Positions 28,500-36,644 of a stretch of DNA of 64,000 nt are shown here, in pieces. How positions within the stretch are numbered: position 1 is the first letter of the stretch; every line of letters starts with the position of its first letter. Where the stretch lies: contig NZ_JAFLRG010000001.1 of the NCBI RefSeq assembly GCF_017315725.1, positions 2,294,001-2,358,000 on the forward strand, in the 5' to 3' direction. This DNA comes from Trinickia acidisoli. GTDB taxonomy: Bacteria > Pseudomonadota > Gammaproteobacteria > Burkholderiales > Burkholderiaceae. The notes beneath the pieces are model-generated. The model made no database searches and had not been told where the DNA came from. It saw nothing but the letters and a program-made list of their open reading frames with translations. Made by a program: the position numbers and the translations under genes.

Positions 28500-29791
28500 G
28501 AGTGTGCCCCTAGGGTGTCAGTGCGAGCGGAGGTGTCTCGGCTAACGTCGAGCGGCCGGTCGGGCCGGATCCAGAACGCAAGCCCGATGCCGATCAGCAG
28601 GAGGCCGATCGATATCATGAACGGCAGACGATAGCTGCCGGTCAGGTCGGTGACGATGCCGAACGCGAGCGGCGAGACGATGGCGGCGAGCCCCGCTGCC
28701 GTGCTCACGAAACCGCTCGCGACGCCTGCGAAGGCCGGTGCGATATCCATCGGCACGGCCCAGATCGGCCCTTCGGTCGATTCGAGGCAGAACAGCGCGG
28801 CGGCGAGGCATAGCGAGATGATCGTCGGGTTCTTGATGAAGAACACGCCGGAGAGGAACAGGAGCGAACCGAAAAAGCCGCAAATGATCACATTGCGACG
28901 CGCGCGATTCAGATTGCCGGTACGGCGATAGATCGCGTCGGTCAGCACGCCTCCCGCCGCATCGCCGATCACGCCCGCGAGAAACACGCCCGACGTGAAC
29001 AGCGCCGAATGCTTCAAATCGATGCCGTACTGACCGACGAAGAAGCTCGGCAGCCAACTCAGATAGAGCCAGAGCGTCCACGCATGGCAGAAGAACACGA
29101 GCGTCACGGGCATGATGCGGCGCACGAGCGGCCACCACGGCACCCCCGTGCGATGGCGCGGCCCCGCGTAGCGCAGCAGCGTGGCGATCTGCTCAGGCGT
29201 CACGCCTTTGTGCGTGCGCGGATCGTCACGGAAATAGAGCCACCAGGCGGCGACCCACCCGAGGCTTACGCAGCCCAGCGTAATGAACGTCCCGCGCCAG
29301 CCCAGCAGCGGAATCATCGCGACGACGAGGGGCGGTGTGATCGCGGCGGCCGCGCGCGCCGACGAATGCGTGAAGCCCTGCGCGAAGCCGCGCTGCCCGC
29401 CCGGTACCCAATTGGCCATGGCTCGCGTGGCGTTGGGGATCGTGCCTGCCTCGCCCAGCCCCACGCACATCCGCGCAAACACCAGCGAACCTAGACCACC
29501 GACGACGCCGGTTGCGATGGAGCCGATCGCCCAGAGCAACCCCGATATCGCCAGCATGCGCCGCGGCCCGATGCGGTCGCCGAGGTAGCCGTTGATGATT
29601 TGGAATGTCGCATAACAGTAGCCGAACGCGGACAACGCAACGCCAAGTTCGGTATTGCTCAGATGCAATGTCCGTTTCAACACCGGCGCGGCAATCGAGA
29701 GATTCACGCGATCGATGTACTCGATGAAGTACATCAGGCAAAGGAGCATGAAGACGCGGCCCGGCGCACCTCGAAAAAGCGTAGCTTTCAT
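28496..29791 (-). CDS. MFS transporter, anion:cation symporter (ACS) type
   Basis: A 431-residue inner-membrane carrier with 12 predicted membrane segments. The N-terminal YFIEYIDRVNLSIAAPVLKRTLHLSNTELG and the loop GYLGDRIGPRRML are typical of the ACS family (phthalate, galactonate, tartrate and similar organic acids). It begins the minus-strand series MFS-SDR-porin-MmgE/PrpD and is divergent from a GntR/FCD regulator, with two identical palindromes between. AAGGAG precedes the start. Its likely cargo is an organic acid used by the MmgE/PrpD enzymes. Confidence 0.9.
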   Translation of the reverse strand: MKATLFRGAPGRVFMLLCLMYFIEYIDRVNLSIAAPVLKRTLHLSNTELGVALSAFGYCYATFQIINGYLGDRIGPRRMLAISGLLWAIGSIATGVVGGLGSLVFARMCVGLGEAGTIPNATRAMANWVPGGQRGFAQGFTHSSARAAAAITPPLVVAMIPLLGWRGTFITLGCVSLGWVAAWWLYFRDDPRTHKGVTPEQIATLLRYAGPRHRTGVPWWPLVRRIMPVTLVFFCHAWTLWLYLSWLPSFFVGQYGIDLKHSALFTSGVFLAGVIGDAAGGVLTDAIYRRTGNLNRARRNVIICGFFGSLLFLSGVFFIKNPTIISLCLAAALFCLESTEGPIWAVPMDIAPAFAGVASGFVSTAAGLAAIVSPLAFGIVTDLTGSYRLPFMISIGLLLIGIGLAFWIRPDRPLDVSRDTSARTDTLGAHS

Positions 29792-29856
29792 CGCGCTCCT
29801 TCACTGCGAATACGACACTGCATTGATTGTCTCCATGAAGCGAACCGTATTATGAA

Positions 29857-29870
29857 TATTGTCGACAATA
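29857..29870. promoter_or_regulatory. Palindromic operator candidate 1 for the GntR/FCD regulator
   Basis: TATTGTCGACAATA, a perfect 14-bp palindrome in the MFS-GntR intergenic region. It fits the TTGT-NN-ACAA type of sites bound by FCD-class GntR proteins. An identical copy follows with centres 72 bp apart. Confidence 0.75.
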
Positions 29871-29928
29871 CGCAAGATTTCGCGACTCGCGATGACCCTT
29901 GCCTTGCGTTCTGCCCTGCGAGGAAGTA

Positions 29929-29942
29929 TATTGTCGACAATA
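29929..29942. promoter_or_regulatory. Palindromic operator candidate 2 for the GntR/FCD regulator
   Basis: A second exact copy of TATTGTCGACAATA, 62 bases upstream of the GntR start. The spacing of 72 bp between centres is close to seven helical turns, allowing binding on one face or a small loop between bound dimers. Confidence 0.75.
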
Positions 29943-30003
29943 CTCAATACGCAAGCGCTCGTGTAAAATTCTTTTCATCGCCTCCCTCACTGACCCGACC
30001 GCC

Positions 30004-30741
30004 ATGCAACGCGCTGCCAACTCGCTTGAACTGCTCCGCTCCGTCACCTTGTCGGGCCTCGTCCAGGAGGAAATCCTGCGCCGCATCAAAGCAGGCGAGC
30101 TTCAAGCCGGGATGAAGCTGAACGAAATGGACCTCGCGGAGCACCTCAAGATCAGCCGCAGCCCTGTTCGCGAAGCGTTTCGCGCGCTGGAGGAAGCGGG
30201 ACTCGTCTGGCTCGAGAAGAACCGAGGCGTCTATATCCGCGAGATTTCCGAGGCGGAAGCCGCCGAACTCTATGAAGTGCGGGCGGGCCTCGACGAAATG
30301 GCGGGCCGGCGCCTGGCTCCCGTCATCACAGACGAAGAACTCGACGAGTTGCGCGGCATGCTCGATAGACTCGAGGCAAGCTCGAAGGAAGGCGAGCTCA
30401 ACGACTACTTCTCGCTGAACATCGCCTTTCACGACCGGCTCGTCGAACTGGCTGGCAACGCGACGATGCTCGCGCTCTATCGTCAGGTCATCAACCGCAT
30501 GCATTTGCTGCGCCGGCGCGGCTTTTCGCTCGCGGGCAGCTCGCACGCTTCGCACGACGAGCACCGCAAGATTCTCGAAGCGCTCGCCGCGCGCGACCCC
30601 GAAGCGGTCGCGCGCACGATGCGCGAGCATATCGAGGCCGGTTATCACCGCGCACGCACGGCTGGTAGGGGGCACGAGGCGGTCGAGCCGCCCGCCGCGC
30701 TCGCCAACACCACGCCCGACAGTTCAGGGCAGCCCCGCTGA
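30004..30741 (+). CDS. GntR-family regulator, FCD (FadR) subfamily
   Basis: A 245-residue regulator: N-terminal winged helix (EEILRRIKAGELQAGMKLNEMDLAEHLKISRSPVREAFRALEEAGLVWLEKNRGVYI) and all-helical FCD effector domain (residues about 90-220) that usually binds an organic acid with a metal. The ATG at 30004 is chosen because the longer frame from 29899 would run across the second operator. It is divergent from the MFS-SDR operon and upstream of an MmgE/PrpD gene, and likely controls both. Confidence 0.9.
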   Translation: MQRAANSLELLRSVTLSGLVQEEILRRIKAGELQAGMKLNEMDLAEHLKISRSPVREAFRALEEAGLVWLEKNRGVYIREISEAEAAELYEVRAGLDEMAGRRLAPVITDEELDELRGMLDRLEASSKEGELNDYFSLNIAFHDRLVELAGNATMLALYRQVINRMHLLRRRGFSLAGSSHASHDEHRKILEALAARDPEAVARTMREHIEAGYHRARTAGRGHEAVEPPAALANTTPDSSGQPR

Positions 30742-30778
30742 ATCACGCGCCGGCGCAACGCGCGTCGCGCACAACGCC

Positions 30779-30817
30779 GCCCGTTGGCCGCATCGCGGCG
30801 TAGCGGGCCGTTTTCTT
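30779..30817 (+). terminator. Rho-independent terminator after the GntR gene
   Basis: Nested stems GCCCG...CGGGC (30779-30783 with 30804-30808) and GCCGC-ATC-GCGGC (30787-30799) are followed by CGTTTTCTT. It lies about 40 bases after the GntR stop and before the MmgE/PrpD gene, which should therefore have its own promoter or depend on read-through. Confidence 0.65.
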
Positions 30818-30846
30818 CGTAGACGCCTACCGGAGTGAGATAGCTG

Positions 30847-32232
30847 ATGAACACGAGTCGTCCCCCAGAAATAATCAGTACTGCTAATCAAATTGGCCGA
30901 TGGATCGCCTCGATAGAGGCCCCCGCCCTACCGCCCGCGGCCGTCGAGACAGCGCGCCGTTTGCTGCTCGACGTAATGGGCTTGTGTATCGCCGGGCGTG
31001 GCGAGCCCTACATCCGCGCCACGCTGAGCGCTACCGATCATGGCGGTGCCTGCACGGCGCTCGGCCATGTCGGCAGCTTCAATGCTTACGACGCGGCGCT
31101 CGTCAACGGCACGGCCGCGCACGGCGAGGATTACGACGACACGTTCGAAGGCGGCCCCGTGCATTCGGGCGCGGTGGTCGTGCCCGCCGTGCTCGCGGCA
31201 TGCGAACGCGAAGGACTGGGCGGCGACGCGCTGCTGCGGGGCATCGCGGTCGGCGCCGAGTTGATGTGCCGGCTGAGCCTCGTGGCGCCGCGCGCAATCC
31301 ACTCGGCGGGCTTTCATCCGACCGCCGTGATCGGTGCGCTCGCCGCGGCGGCCGGCGTATCGGCGGCGCTGCGGCTCGACGCGCACACGGCCACTTCGGC
31401 GCTCGGCATTGCGGGCAGCATGGCGTCGGGCATCATCGAATACCTCGCAGAAGGCACGTCCACCAAGCGCATGCACGCGGGCTGGGCGGCGCAATCCGGC
31501 ATTCGCGCCGCGCGGATGGCCCGGGGCGGCTTCGATGGCCCGCGCACCGTGCTCGAAGGCAAGCACGGCTTCTTCAAGGCGTTCGCCCCTTCGCGCGCGC
31601 CCGACTTCGCGCCCGTGCTCGACACGCTCGGTAAGACTTGGATCATGGAGACGATCGCGTTCAAGCCCTATGCCTGCGGGACCATGACGCAGCCTTACAT
31701 CGACTGCGCAATCGCCCTCGCCGAGCGCGGAGTGCGGGCCGAGCAGATTCGCGAGATCGTTTGCGACGTGGGCGAAGGCACCGTGCATCGGCTGTGGGAA
31801 GATCTCGCGGTAAAACATCGGCCTCCCACGGCGTACGCCGCGAAGTTCAGCACGCCGTTCTGCATGGCCGTCGGCTTCTTCGACGGCAAAGCGGGATTTG
31901 GTCAGTTCACGGAAGCACGTATTCGCGATGCCGCCGTGCTCTCGCTCGCGGCGAAGATCCGCTATCGGATCGACCCGGACAACGCGTATCCGACGAACTT
32001 CACCGGGCACCTGTGTGCGACGCTTTTTGACGGCAGCGTGCATGAACTTCATCAACCGCACATGCGCGGCGGCGCACACGAGCCGCTCTCCAAAGACGAA
32101 CTGAGCGCGAAATTCCTCGACAACATGCGTTACGGCGGCTGGGACACTGTTCGCGCCGAGACCGCGAGGATCTGGTGCGAAGACGCTTTCAACGAAGCGA
32201 CGTTCGACAAGCTCACGCAGTTCCGACAATAA
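30847..32232 (+). CDS. MmgE/PrpD family protein (full length)
   Basis: A 461-residue member with the active-site stretch AAHGEDYDDTFEGGPVHSGAVVVPA near 93-117 and the segment KRMHAGWAAQSGIRAARMARGGFDGPRTVLEGKHGFFKAF near 203-243. Cytoplasmic dehydratase, decarboxylase or epimerase of small carboxylates. It is the third MmgE/PrpD protein in 8 kb and is not closely similar to the one at 24965, so the two probably catalyse different steps. GGAG lies upstream of the start. Convergent with the MFS gene downstream. Confidence 0.87.
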   Translation: MNTSRPPEIISTANQIGRWIASIEAPALPPAAVETARRLLLDVMGLCIAGRGEPYIRATLSATDHGGACTALGHVGSFNAYDAALVNGTAAHGEDYDDTFEGGPVHSGAVVVPAVLAACEREGLGGDALLRGIAVGAELMCRLSLVAPRAIHSAGFHPTAVIGALAAAAGVSAALRLDAHTATSALGIAGSMASGIIEYLAEGTSTKRMHAGWAAQSGIRAARMARGGFDGPRTVLEGKHGFFKAFAPSRAPDFAPVLDTLGKTWIMETIAFKPYACGTMTQPYIDCAIALAERGVRAEQIREIVCDVGEGTVHRLWEDLAVKHRPPTAYAAKFSTPFCMAVGFFDGKAGFGQFTEARIRDAAVLSLAAKIRYRIDPDNAYPTNFTGHLCATLFDGSVHELHQPHMRGGAHEPLSKDELSAKFLDNMRYGGWDTVRAETARIWCEDAFNEATFDKLTQFRQ

Positions 32233-32252
32233 GCGCGTCATGCGCTGCCTTC

Positions 32253-32297
32253 GGGCGGCGGCGCTTCCCATCGCGGGCGCGGGCGCAACCGCCGCCC
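32253..32297. terminator. GC-rich inverted repeat between convergent MmgE/PrpD and MFS genes
   Basis: GGGCGGCGG (32253-32261) pairs perfectly with CCGCCGCCC (32289-32297) across a 27-base loop that is itself GC-rich. It sits between the stops of two convergent genes and may end transcription from both sides. No T-run is present. Confidence 0.5.
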
Positions 32298-32309
32298 GCA
32301 CGCCACCGC

Positions 32310-33629
32310 TTATGAAGCGTCCAACCGCGGTGCCAGTGCGCTCGATGGGTGCTGCGCACCGGCGCTTTCCGGCTCGCCGAGGTACGGACGGTCGGGGCGA
32401 ATCCAATGCGCGGCGATCGGCCCGAGTACGAGAAAGAAGATCGACAGCGCGAATACCGGGTGCCACGAATGCGTGAGATCGACGAGCCAGCCAACCAGCG
32501 GCGGCGACACCGACGCCGCGATACCGAGGCCCGTATTCATGATGCTGCTGGAGGTTGCCGCGTGATTGGGTGCGAGGTCCATCGCCACGGCCCACAGTGG
32601 CGCCGTCACGAATTCGGAGAGAAACAGCGCAGCGGCGAGCAGGCCACCCGCGGCAGTCGCCGAAGGGTGCAAGAACATCGGCGCGAAGAACAGGATCGGC
32701 GCGAGAAATCCCACCGTGATCAAAGTCTGACGCGAGCGTCGAATATTGCCGGTGCGCTTGAGCAGCAAATCGCTCAGCGAACCGCCGAGCGTCGTTCCCA
32801 CCACGCCGCCCAGAAAAATGCCCGAGCTGAAGAGCGCCGAATGGCGGATGTTCAGATGATAGGCCTGAGCGAAAAACAACGGCATCCAGTTCAGGAAGAA
32901 CCACAGAATCCAGCCGTGGCAGAAACTCACGACAGTCGCGGGCCAGAGCGCACGCAAGAGCGGCTTCCAGCGCATCGGTACGCTTGCTTTGCCGACCTTC
33001 GCGGGCAGCCGCGCGATTTCCTCGGCCGTCATGGCGGGATGATCGGCGGGATCGTCTCGGTAATACCAACTCCAAAGCACGACCCACGCGAGACTCGCTA
33101 CGCCGAGAATGACGAACGCGGCGTGCCAAGACAACGCACCGATAAGGGCCGCGATAAGAATGGGCGTCGAGGCGTTGCCCAAACGCGCGCACGCATGCGT
33201 GATGCCTTGCGCGAAGCCGCGTTGCTCAGGTTTCATCCACGCCGTGAGCGCCCGCGCCGATGTTGGCACGATCGGGCTTTCGCCGAGACCGACGACGAAG
33301 CGCGCCAACACCAGCGTGAAAAAACCGCCCGCGAGGCCCGTGAGCAGCGTGCCGACGCCCCAGAGCACACCGCAGATCGCGAGCATTCTGCGCGCGCCGA
33401 GCCGGTCGCCAATGAAGCCGCCCGGAATCATTGCCAATGCGTAGGTGAAGGCGAATGCCGAAAACACGAGCCCGAGTTGGGCGTCGCTCAGTTTCAGATC
33501 GCGCCGAATCGCGAGTGCGGCCGTGGAAATATTCGTGCGGTCCACGTACATCAGGAACGACATCATACAAAGCACGATCAAGACGCCGTTCGTGGCGCTC
33601 AACCGTCTCGCGGAGCGAGTGGCTGCCAT
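32310..33629 (-). CDS. MFS transporter, anion:cation symporter (ACS) type
   Basis: A 439-residue 12-segment carrier with MYVDRTNISTAALAIRRDLKLSDAQLG and the loop GGFIGDRLGARRML, as in the ACS group. It resembles the MFS at 28496 in family but differs throughout. GGAG precedes the start. It lies downstream of the VOC gene on the same strand, 155 bases away, and may share its promoter region carrying the 32-bp palindrome. Probable organic-acid uptake. Confidence 0.9.
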   Translation of the reverse strand: MAATRSARRLSATNGVLIVLCMMSFLMYVDRTNISTAALAIRRDLKLSDAQLGLVFSAFAFTYALAMIPGGFIGDRLGARRMLAICGVLWGVGTLLTGLAGGFFTLVLARFVVGLGESPIVPTSARALTAWMKPEQRGFAQGITHACARLGNASTPILIAALIGALSWHAAFVILGVASLAWVVLWSWYYRDDPADHPAMTAEEIARLPAKVGKASVPMRWKPLLRALWPATVVSFCHGWILWFFLNWMPLFFAQAYHLNIRHSALFSSGIFLGGVVGTTLGGSLSDLLLKRTGNIRRSRQTLITVGFLAPILFFAPMFLHPSATAAGGLLAAALFLSEFVTAPLWAVAMDLAPNHAATSSSIMNTGLGIAASVSPPLVGWLVDLTHSWHPVFALSIFFLVLGPIAAHWIRPDRPYLGEPESAGAQHPSSALAPRLDAS

Positions 33630-33784
33630 CGTCTGTCTCCTGTCGAGGGAACTTACGCACTTCGGTGCTCAAGTCCCATCCCATCCAAGGCGTGCGCGCC
33701 ACTTCGTGAAGCGCGTCATTACGGCTGGCTGCGTGCTGTTTTCGGTGTGATTGTGACGCGAGCCAGCGTGCGGAGAACCCGCTT

Positions 33785-34216
33785 TTATTCGAGCACTTCC
33801 CCATGTACGCCGGCCGCCAGCGTGCCCTTCTCCCAGCGCTTCATCGGCACGACCTCGACGACGGGACCACTCGGCGAGCGAAACTTCACCGGCAGATGCC
33901 CGGGCTCGGTGAGGATTTGGCCCCCGTTCGCTTTGATCTGCTCGACGAAGGCATCGAGATCCTCCACCTCCATGCCGATGTGATGAATGCACGGCGCCGG
34001 GCCGGCGAAATCGGCTTCATCCGAATTCGCGGACTCGTAGTGGATCAAGGTCAGATCCATGTAACCGTCGGTGAGGTGATGCGAGATGTGGTCGCCGTGC
34101 ACGCCCTTGCGGCGGACGGTGTTGACGTGGTTGTAGCCAAACACGTTCTCGTAGAACGCACGCTCCGCCTCGACGTCTTCGACCTTGAACGCGATGTGCT
34201 TGATGAAATTCGGCAT
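33785..34216 (-). CDS. VOC-superfamily (glyoxalase/dioxygenase fold) protein
   Basis: A 143-residue protein with the paired beta-alpha-beta-beta-beta modules of the VOC fold: IKHIAFKVEDVEAERAFYENVFGY and CIHHIGMEVEDLDAFVEQIKANGG. Metal-ligand candidates are the two starting His residues and a Glu in GPVVEVVP. Such proteins are lactoylglutathione lyases, epimerases, dioxygenases or isomerases, so the reaction cannot be named. AGGAGA precedes the start. It is next to an MFS carrier and shares the island with MmgE/PrpD enzymes. Confidence 0.85.
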   Translation of the reverse strand: MPNFIKHIAFKVEDVEAERAFYENVFGYNHVNTVRRKGVHGDHISHHLTDGYMDLTLIHYESANSDEADFAGPAPCIHHIGMEVEDLDAFVEQIKANGGQILTEPGHLPVKFRSPSGPVVEVVPMKRWEKGTLAAGVHGEVLE

Positions 34217-34290
34217 CGATATCTCTCCTATGGGTAGCGCGCGGGATGAGGTCCGGCGATGGAGGCAGTCTAGAACCGTGCCTCACCCAT

Positions 34291-34322
34291 GTCAATCGAA
34301 TCATTCGAATGATTCGATTGAC
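34291..34322. promoter_or_regulatory. Perfect 32-bp palindrome upstream of the VOC gene
   Basis: The 32 bases are identical to their own reverse complement, centred on TTCGAA. Read along one strand they also contain near-direct 9-base units TCGAATCAT, TCGAATGAT, TCGATTGAC. It lies 75 bases upstream of the VOC start and behind the XRE regulator gene. The size and symmetry suggest a strong operator for one or two dimers, perhaps for that regulator. Confidence 0.7.
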
Positions 34323-34374
34323 TGCATGAACGCAAAACGAACGCATCGTGAAGAGAGACCGCAATGCAAACGGC

Positions 34375-35220
34375 TCAGCGATGTCGTGAATGTGCGGTCA
34401 GCAACCGCTGATGGCGTACTTCGGTTTCGTCATCGGCGGGGAACATGCATTCCAGGCGGAGTTCCTGCGCCGCAACGTTTTGCGGTGCGCCAACGGTCGT
34501 GATCATCGAAAAATAGCGAAGCACGACGCCCTCGCTGACGAAACCCAGTGGAATGACGGGCATCGTGGCGGCTCCGGACGGTACAGGATGCGCCTTCCAA
34601 TCGTGCGGCACGTCGGGATAAGCAAGCAGTTCGTCGAGCAGGCGCTCGGTACCCGCATCAGCCACACGACCGACCGATTCGCGATACACACGTTGCAGCA
34701 AGCTTCGCGACACCACGTCCCAGTCGGCCACGAACGGGCGCATCCCCTGTGGATCGAAGATCAGATGCAGCATGTTGCGCGGGCCTTCGCGCGCAGCCAT
34801 GTCGATGAAACAGTCGAAGAAGCGCGGCGCCGCCTCATTGGTCATCAGAACGTTCCAGTGCCGATCCATCACGATCGCCGGAAACGGCTCATGCTGGCGA
34901 ACGACGCGTTCGAGCGCGCGGATGACGCTATGCATCTCCTGTGCGTTCCACGGCGCCTCGGAATACATAGGCGCATAGCCCGCGGCGAGCAGCAAGGCAT
35001 TGCGCTCGCGCAGCGGTACGTCGAGCGTCTGCGCAAGGGTCAGCAGCGTATCCCGGCCGGGCACGCTGCGCCCGCTTTCAATGAAGCTGATCTGACGCTG
35101 CGAAACGCCGGCCTCGAGCGACAGATCGAGTTGACTCACGCCACGCACGTCGCGCCAATAACGCAGCAAATCACCGAGTTCGCTCGGCAGCGCTTTCGGA
35201 TCGGGACGGGTGGCGTTCAT
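34375..35220 (-). CDS. XRE-family regulator with MmyB-type ligand-binding domain
   Basis: A 281-residue protein: N-terminal Cro/CI-type helix-turn-helix (LGDLLRYWRDVRGVSQLDLSLEAGVSQRQISFIESGRSVPGRDTLLTLAQTLDVPLRERNALLLAAGY) then a PAS-like MmyB domain (HEPFPAIVMDRHWNVLMTNEAAPRFFDCF). This family often senses fatty or small organic ligands. The ATG at 35220 has AGGA upstream. Its target is not evident; the AhpD-fold gene directly upstream and the 32-bp palindrome downstream are candidates. Confidence 0.9.
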   Translation of the reverse strand: MNATRPDPKALPSELGDLLRYWRDVRGVSQLDLSLEAGVSQRQISFIESGRSVPGRDTLLTLAQTLDVPLRERNALLLAAGYAPMYSEAPWNAQEMHSVIRALERVVRQHEPFPAIVMDRHWNVLMTNEAAPRFFDCFIDMAAREGPRNMLHLIFDPQGMRPFVADWDVVSRSLLQRVYRESVGRVADAGTERLLDELLAYPDVPHDWKAHPVPSGAATMPVIPLGFVSEGVVLRYFSMITTVGAPQNVAAQELRLECMFPADDETEVRHQRLLTAHSRHR

Positions 35221-35257
35221 CAAATTTTCCTAATCGAAGTGAGCTAAAACAAAAGAC

Positions 35258-35815
35258 TCAGGGGGTAGGCGCATGCCAGGCGAACTCTTCGAACTGCGCT
35301 TCGAGCGGCGGCTGGGTCACGCTGCTCGTGTAGTTCGTGATCGCCGATGCAGCAACGACCGCAATGACCTCGAGCACTTGCTCGGCGCTGAACCCTGCGT
35401 CCAAGAAGCGCTTTTGGTCGGATTCAGCCAGACGGCCACGCTTTTCTATCAGCGTGCGCGCCAACAACGATAGTGCGGCCAGTTCGGCATCATTGGGCAG
35501 GCGGCCGGCGCGGATCGCGTCGACGTCGGCCGAATGCACGCCCGCGTTCAACGCGAGTGCCGTATGAAACGCGGCCGGCCATACGCTGGCGTTCGTGACC
35601 GCGTTGGTCAGCAATAGCGTCTGAATCTGCGGCTCGGTCAGACTGCTCGCATGCGCCTGCTCGAACAGCCCGATGAAACCGTTGATCAGCACCGGCGATG
35701 AAGCCATCTTGGCCGCGATGTTCGGGATCATGCCGAACGTGAGTTGCAGTTGTTGGAGCACTGCCTTCGATTGCGTGGGGGCGGATTCGATCGTGTGAAT
35801 GGGATAGGTAGACAT
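35258..35815 (-). CDS. Carboxymuconolactone decarboxylase/AhpD-fold protein lacking the CxxC pair
   Basis: A 185-residue all-helical AhpD-fold protein. Family members acting as peroxidase partners carry CxxCxxxH; here the aligned segment is TNASVWPAAFHTAL, so Ser77 and Pro80 replace the two cysteines while His84 remains. Thiol redox activity is therefore not expected. The start at 35815 is chosen for GGAG upstream and because the longer frame adds an Arg-rich tail. It lies 37 bases upstream of the XRE gene on the same strand, suggesting joint transcription. Confidence 0.85.
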   Translation of the reverse strand: MSTYPIHTIESAPTQSKAVLQQLQLTFGMIPNIAAKMASSPVLINGFIGLFEQAHASSLTEPQIQTLLLTNAVTNASVWPAAFHTALALNAGVHSADVDAIRAGRLPNDAELAALSLLARTLIEKRGRLAESDQKRFLDAGFSAEQVLEVIAVVAASAITNYTSSVTQPPLEAQFEEFAWHAPTP

Positions 35816-35914
35816 GGTGTCTCCGTGGCGGTGAGCGCTACCGGGATGGCGGCGCGACAACCGAAGATTAGAGGCGCTCGTTTCTCGCGCCAATTACATC
35901 CCATGTAATCATCG

Positions 35915-36520
35915 CTAGCCAAACGGCTCGAGCTGCAACCCCGGCACGTCGATGCGCAAGTCCTCCATCAGCACCGTTTCGATCGGCTCGCGCGACGCGC
36001 CCTCGCTCACGACCTTGACGGGCAACCCATGGCTCGCATCGAACCACAACTCATAGCGGAACACGCCGATCACTTCGTGCGCGGACTGGCGCGTCACGAC
36101 CACATGAGATGCTCGGCGCATGCCGATGGTCTCAACGCCGACGATCTGCGTGTCGCCATGCCGTTGAAGCTCGCGGACATTGACGAGCAATGCGCCAATA
36201 TCGGATCTGTCGACGCGACGCCCCTGCGGACCTTGGATCAGGCGGCTATCGGGGCTCAGCACGAGCCTCGGAAATGTGTCGACACCGAATGGCCAGAGCG
36301 TGACTTTCCGCGTCTCAGGGCTGTAGACGAGTGTCGCGCCGGCATGTGGACGGATGAAATCCATCCGCACGAAGCCCGGCTTACGGTAGGCATAAAGCAC
36401 CTCGACCGGTTCGGCTCCCGCCGATGTCGATTTCAGCGTGACCTGATAGTTTGCGAGCGCATCGAAACGTGCCTGCGCATCGGCAACGAAATCCCGGCCC
36501 GGAAATGGCGTATCCGTCAT
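35915..36520 (-). CDS. LolA-like (DUF1571-type) protein of unknown function
   Basis: A 201-residue protein with the repeated beta strands of the LolA/LolB-like fold (ANYQVTLKSTSAG, FVRMDFIRPHAGATLVYSPETRKVTLWPF, YELWFDASHGLPVKVVSEG). Relatives are periplasmic or lipid-interacting, yet no signal peptide is visible from this start. The Shine-Dalgarno AGGAGG sits only two bases from the ATG, which is unusually close, so the true start could differ. Divergent from the SRPBCC gene. Function unknown. Confidence 0.7.
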   Translation of the reverse strand: MTDTPFPGRDFVADAQARFDALANYQVTLKSTSAGAEPVEVLYAYRKPGFVRMDFIRPHAGATLVYSPETRKVTLWPFGVDTFPRLVLSPDSRLIQGPQGRRVDRSDIGALLVNVRELQRHGDTQIVGVETIGMRRASHVVVTRQSAHEVIGVFRYELWFDASHGLPVKVVSEGASREPIETVLMEDLRIDVPGLQLEPFG

Positions 36521-36644
36521 CGCCTCCTATACTCGAACAACATCGGACGTGAATGATGCGTGATTCTGGCGCACCGCTTCGTACCGCGCAATGCGTGCGC
36601 GAACGGTACGCATACACGGGGCCGTTATAAGGAGGAAAAGAACA

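Noticed and set aside
30928-33192. 754-residue open frame on the minus strand
   Set aside because: It spans the opposite strand of an MmgE/PrpD gene and a wrong frame of the MFS gene; composition and lack of motifs mark it as a shadow.
32349-33983. 544-residue open frame on the plus strand
   Set aside because: It is antisense to the MFS gene and rich in Arg, Glu and His without domains.
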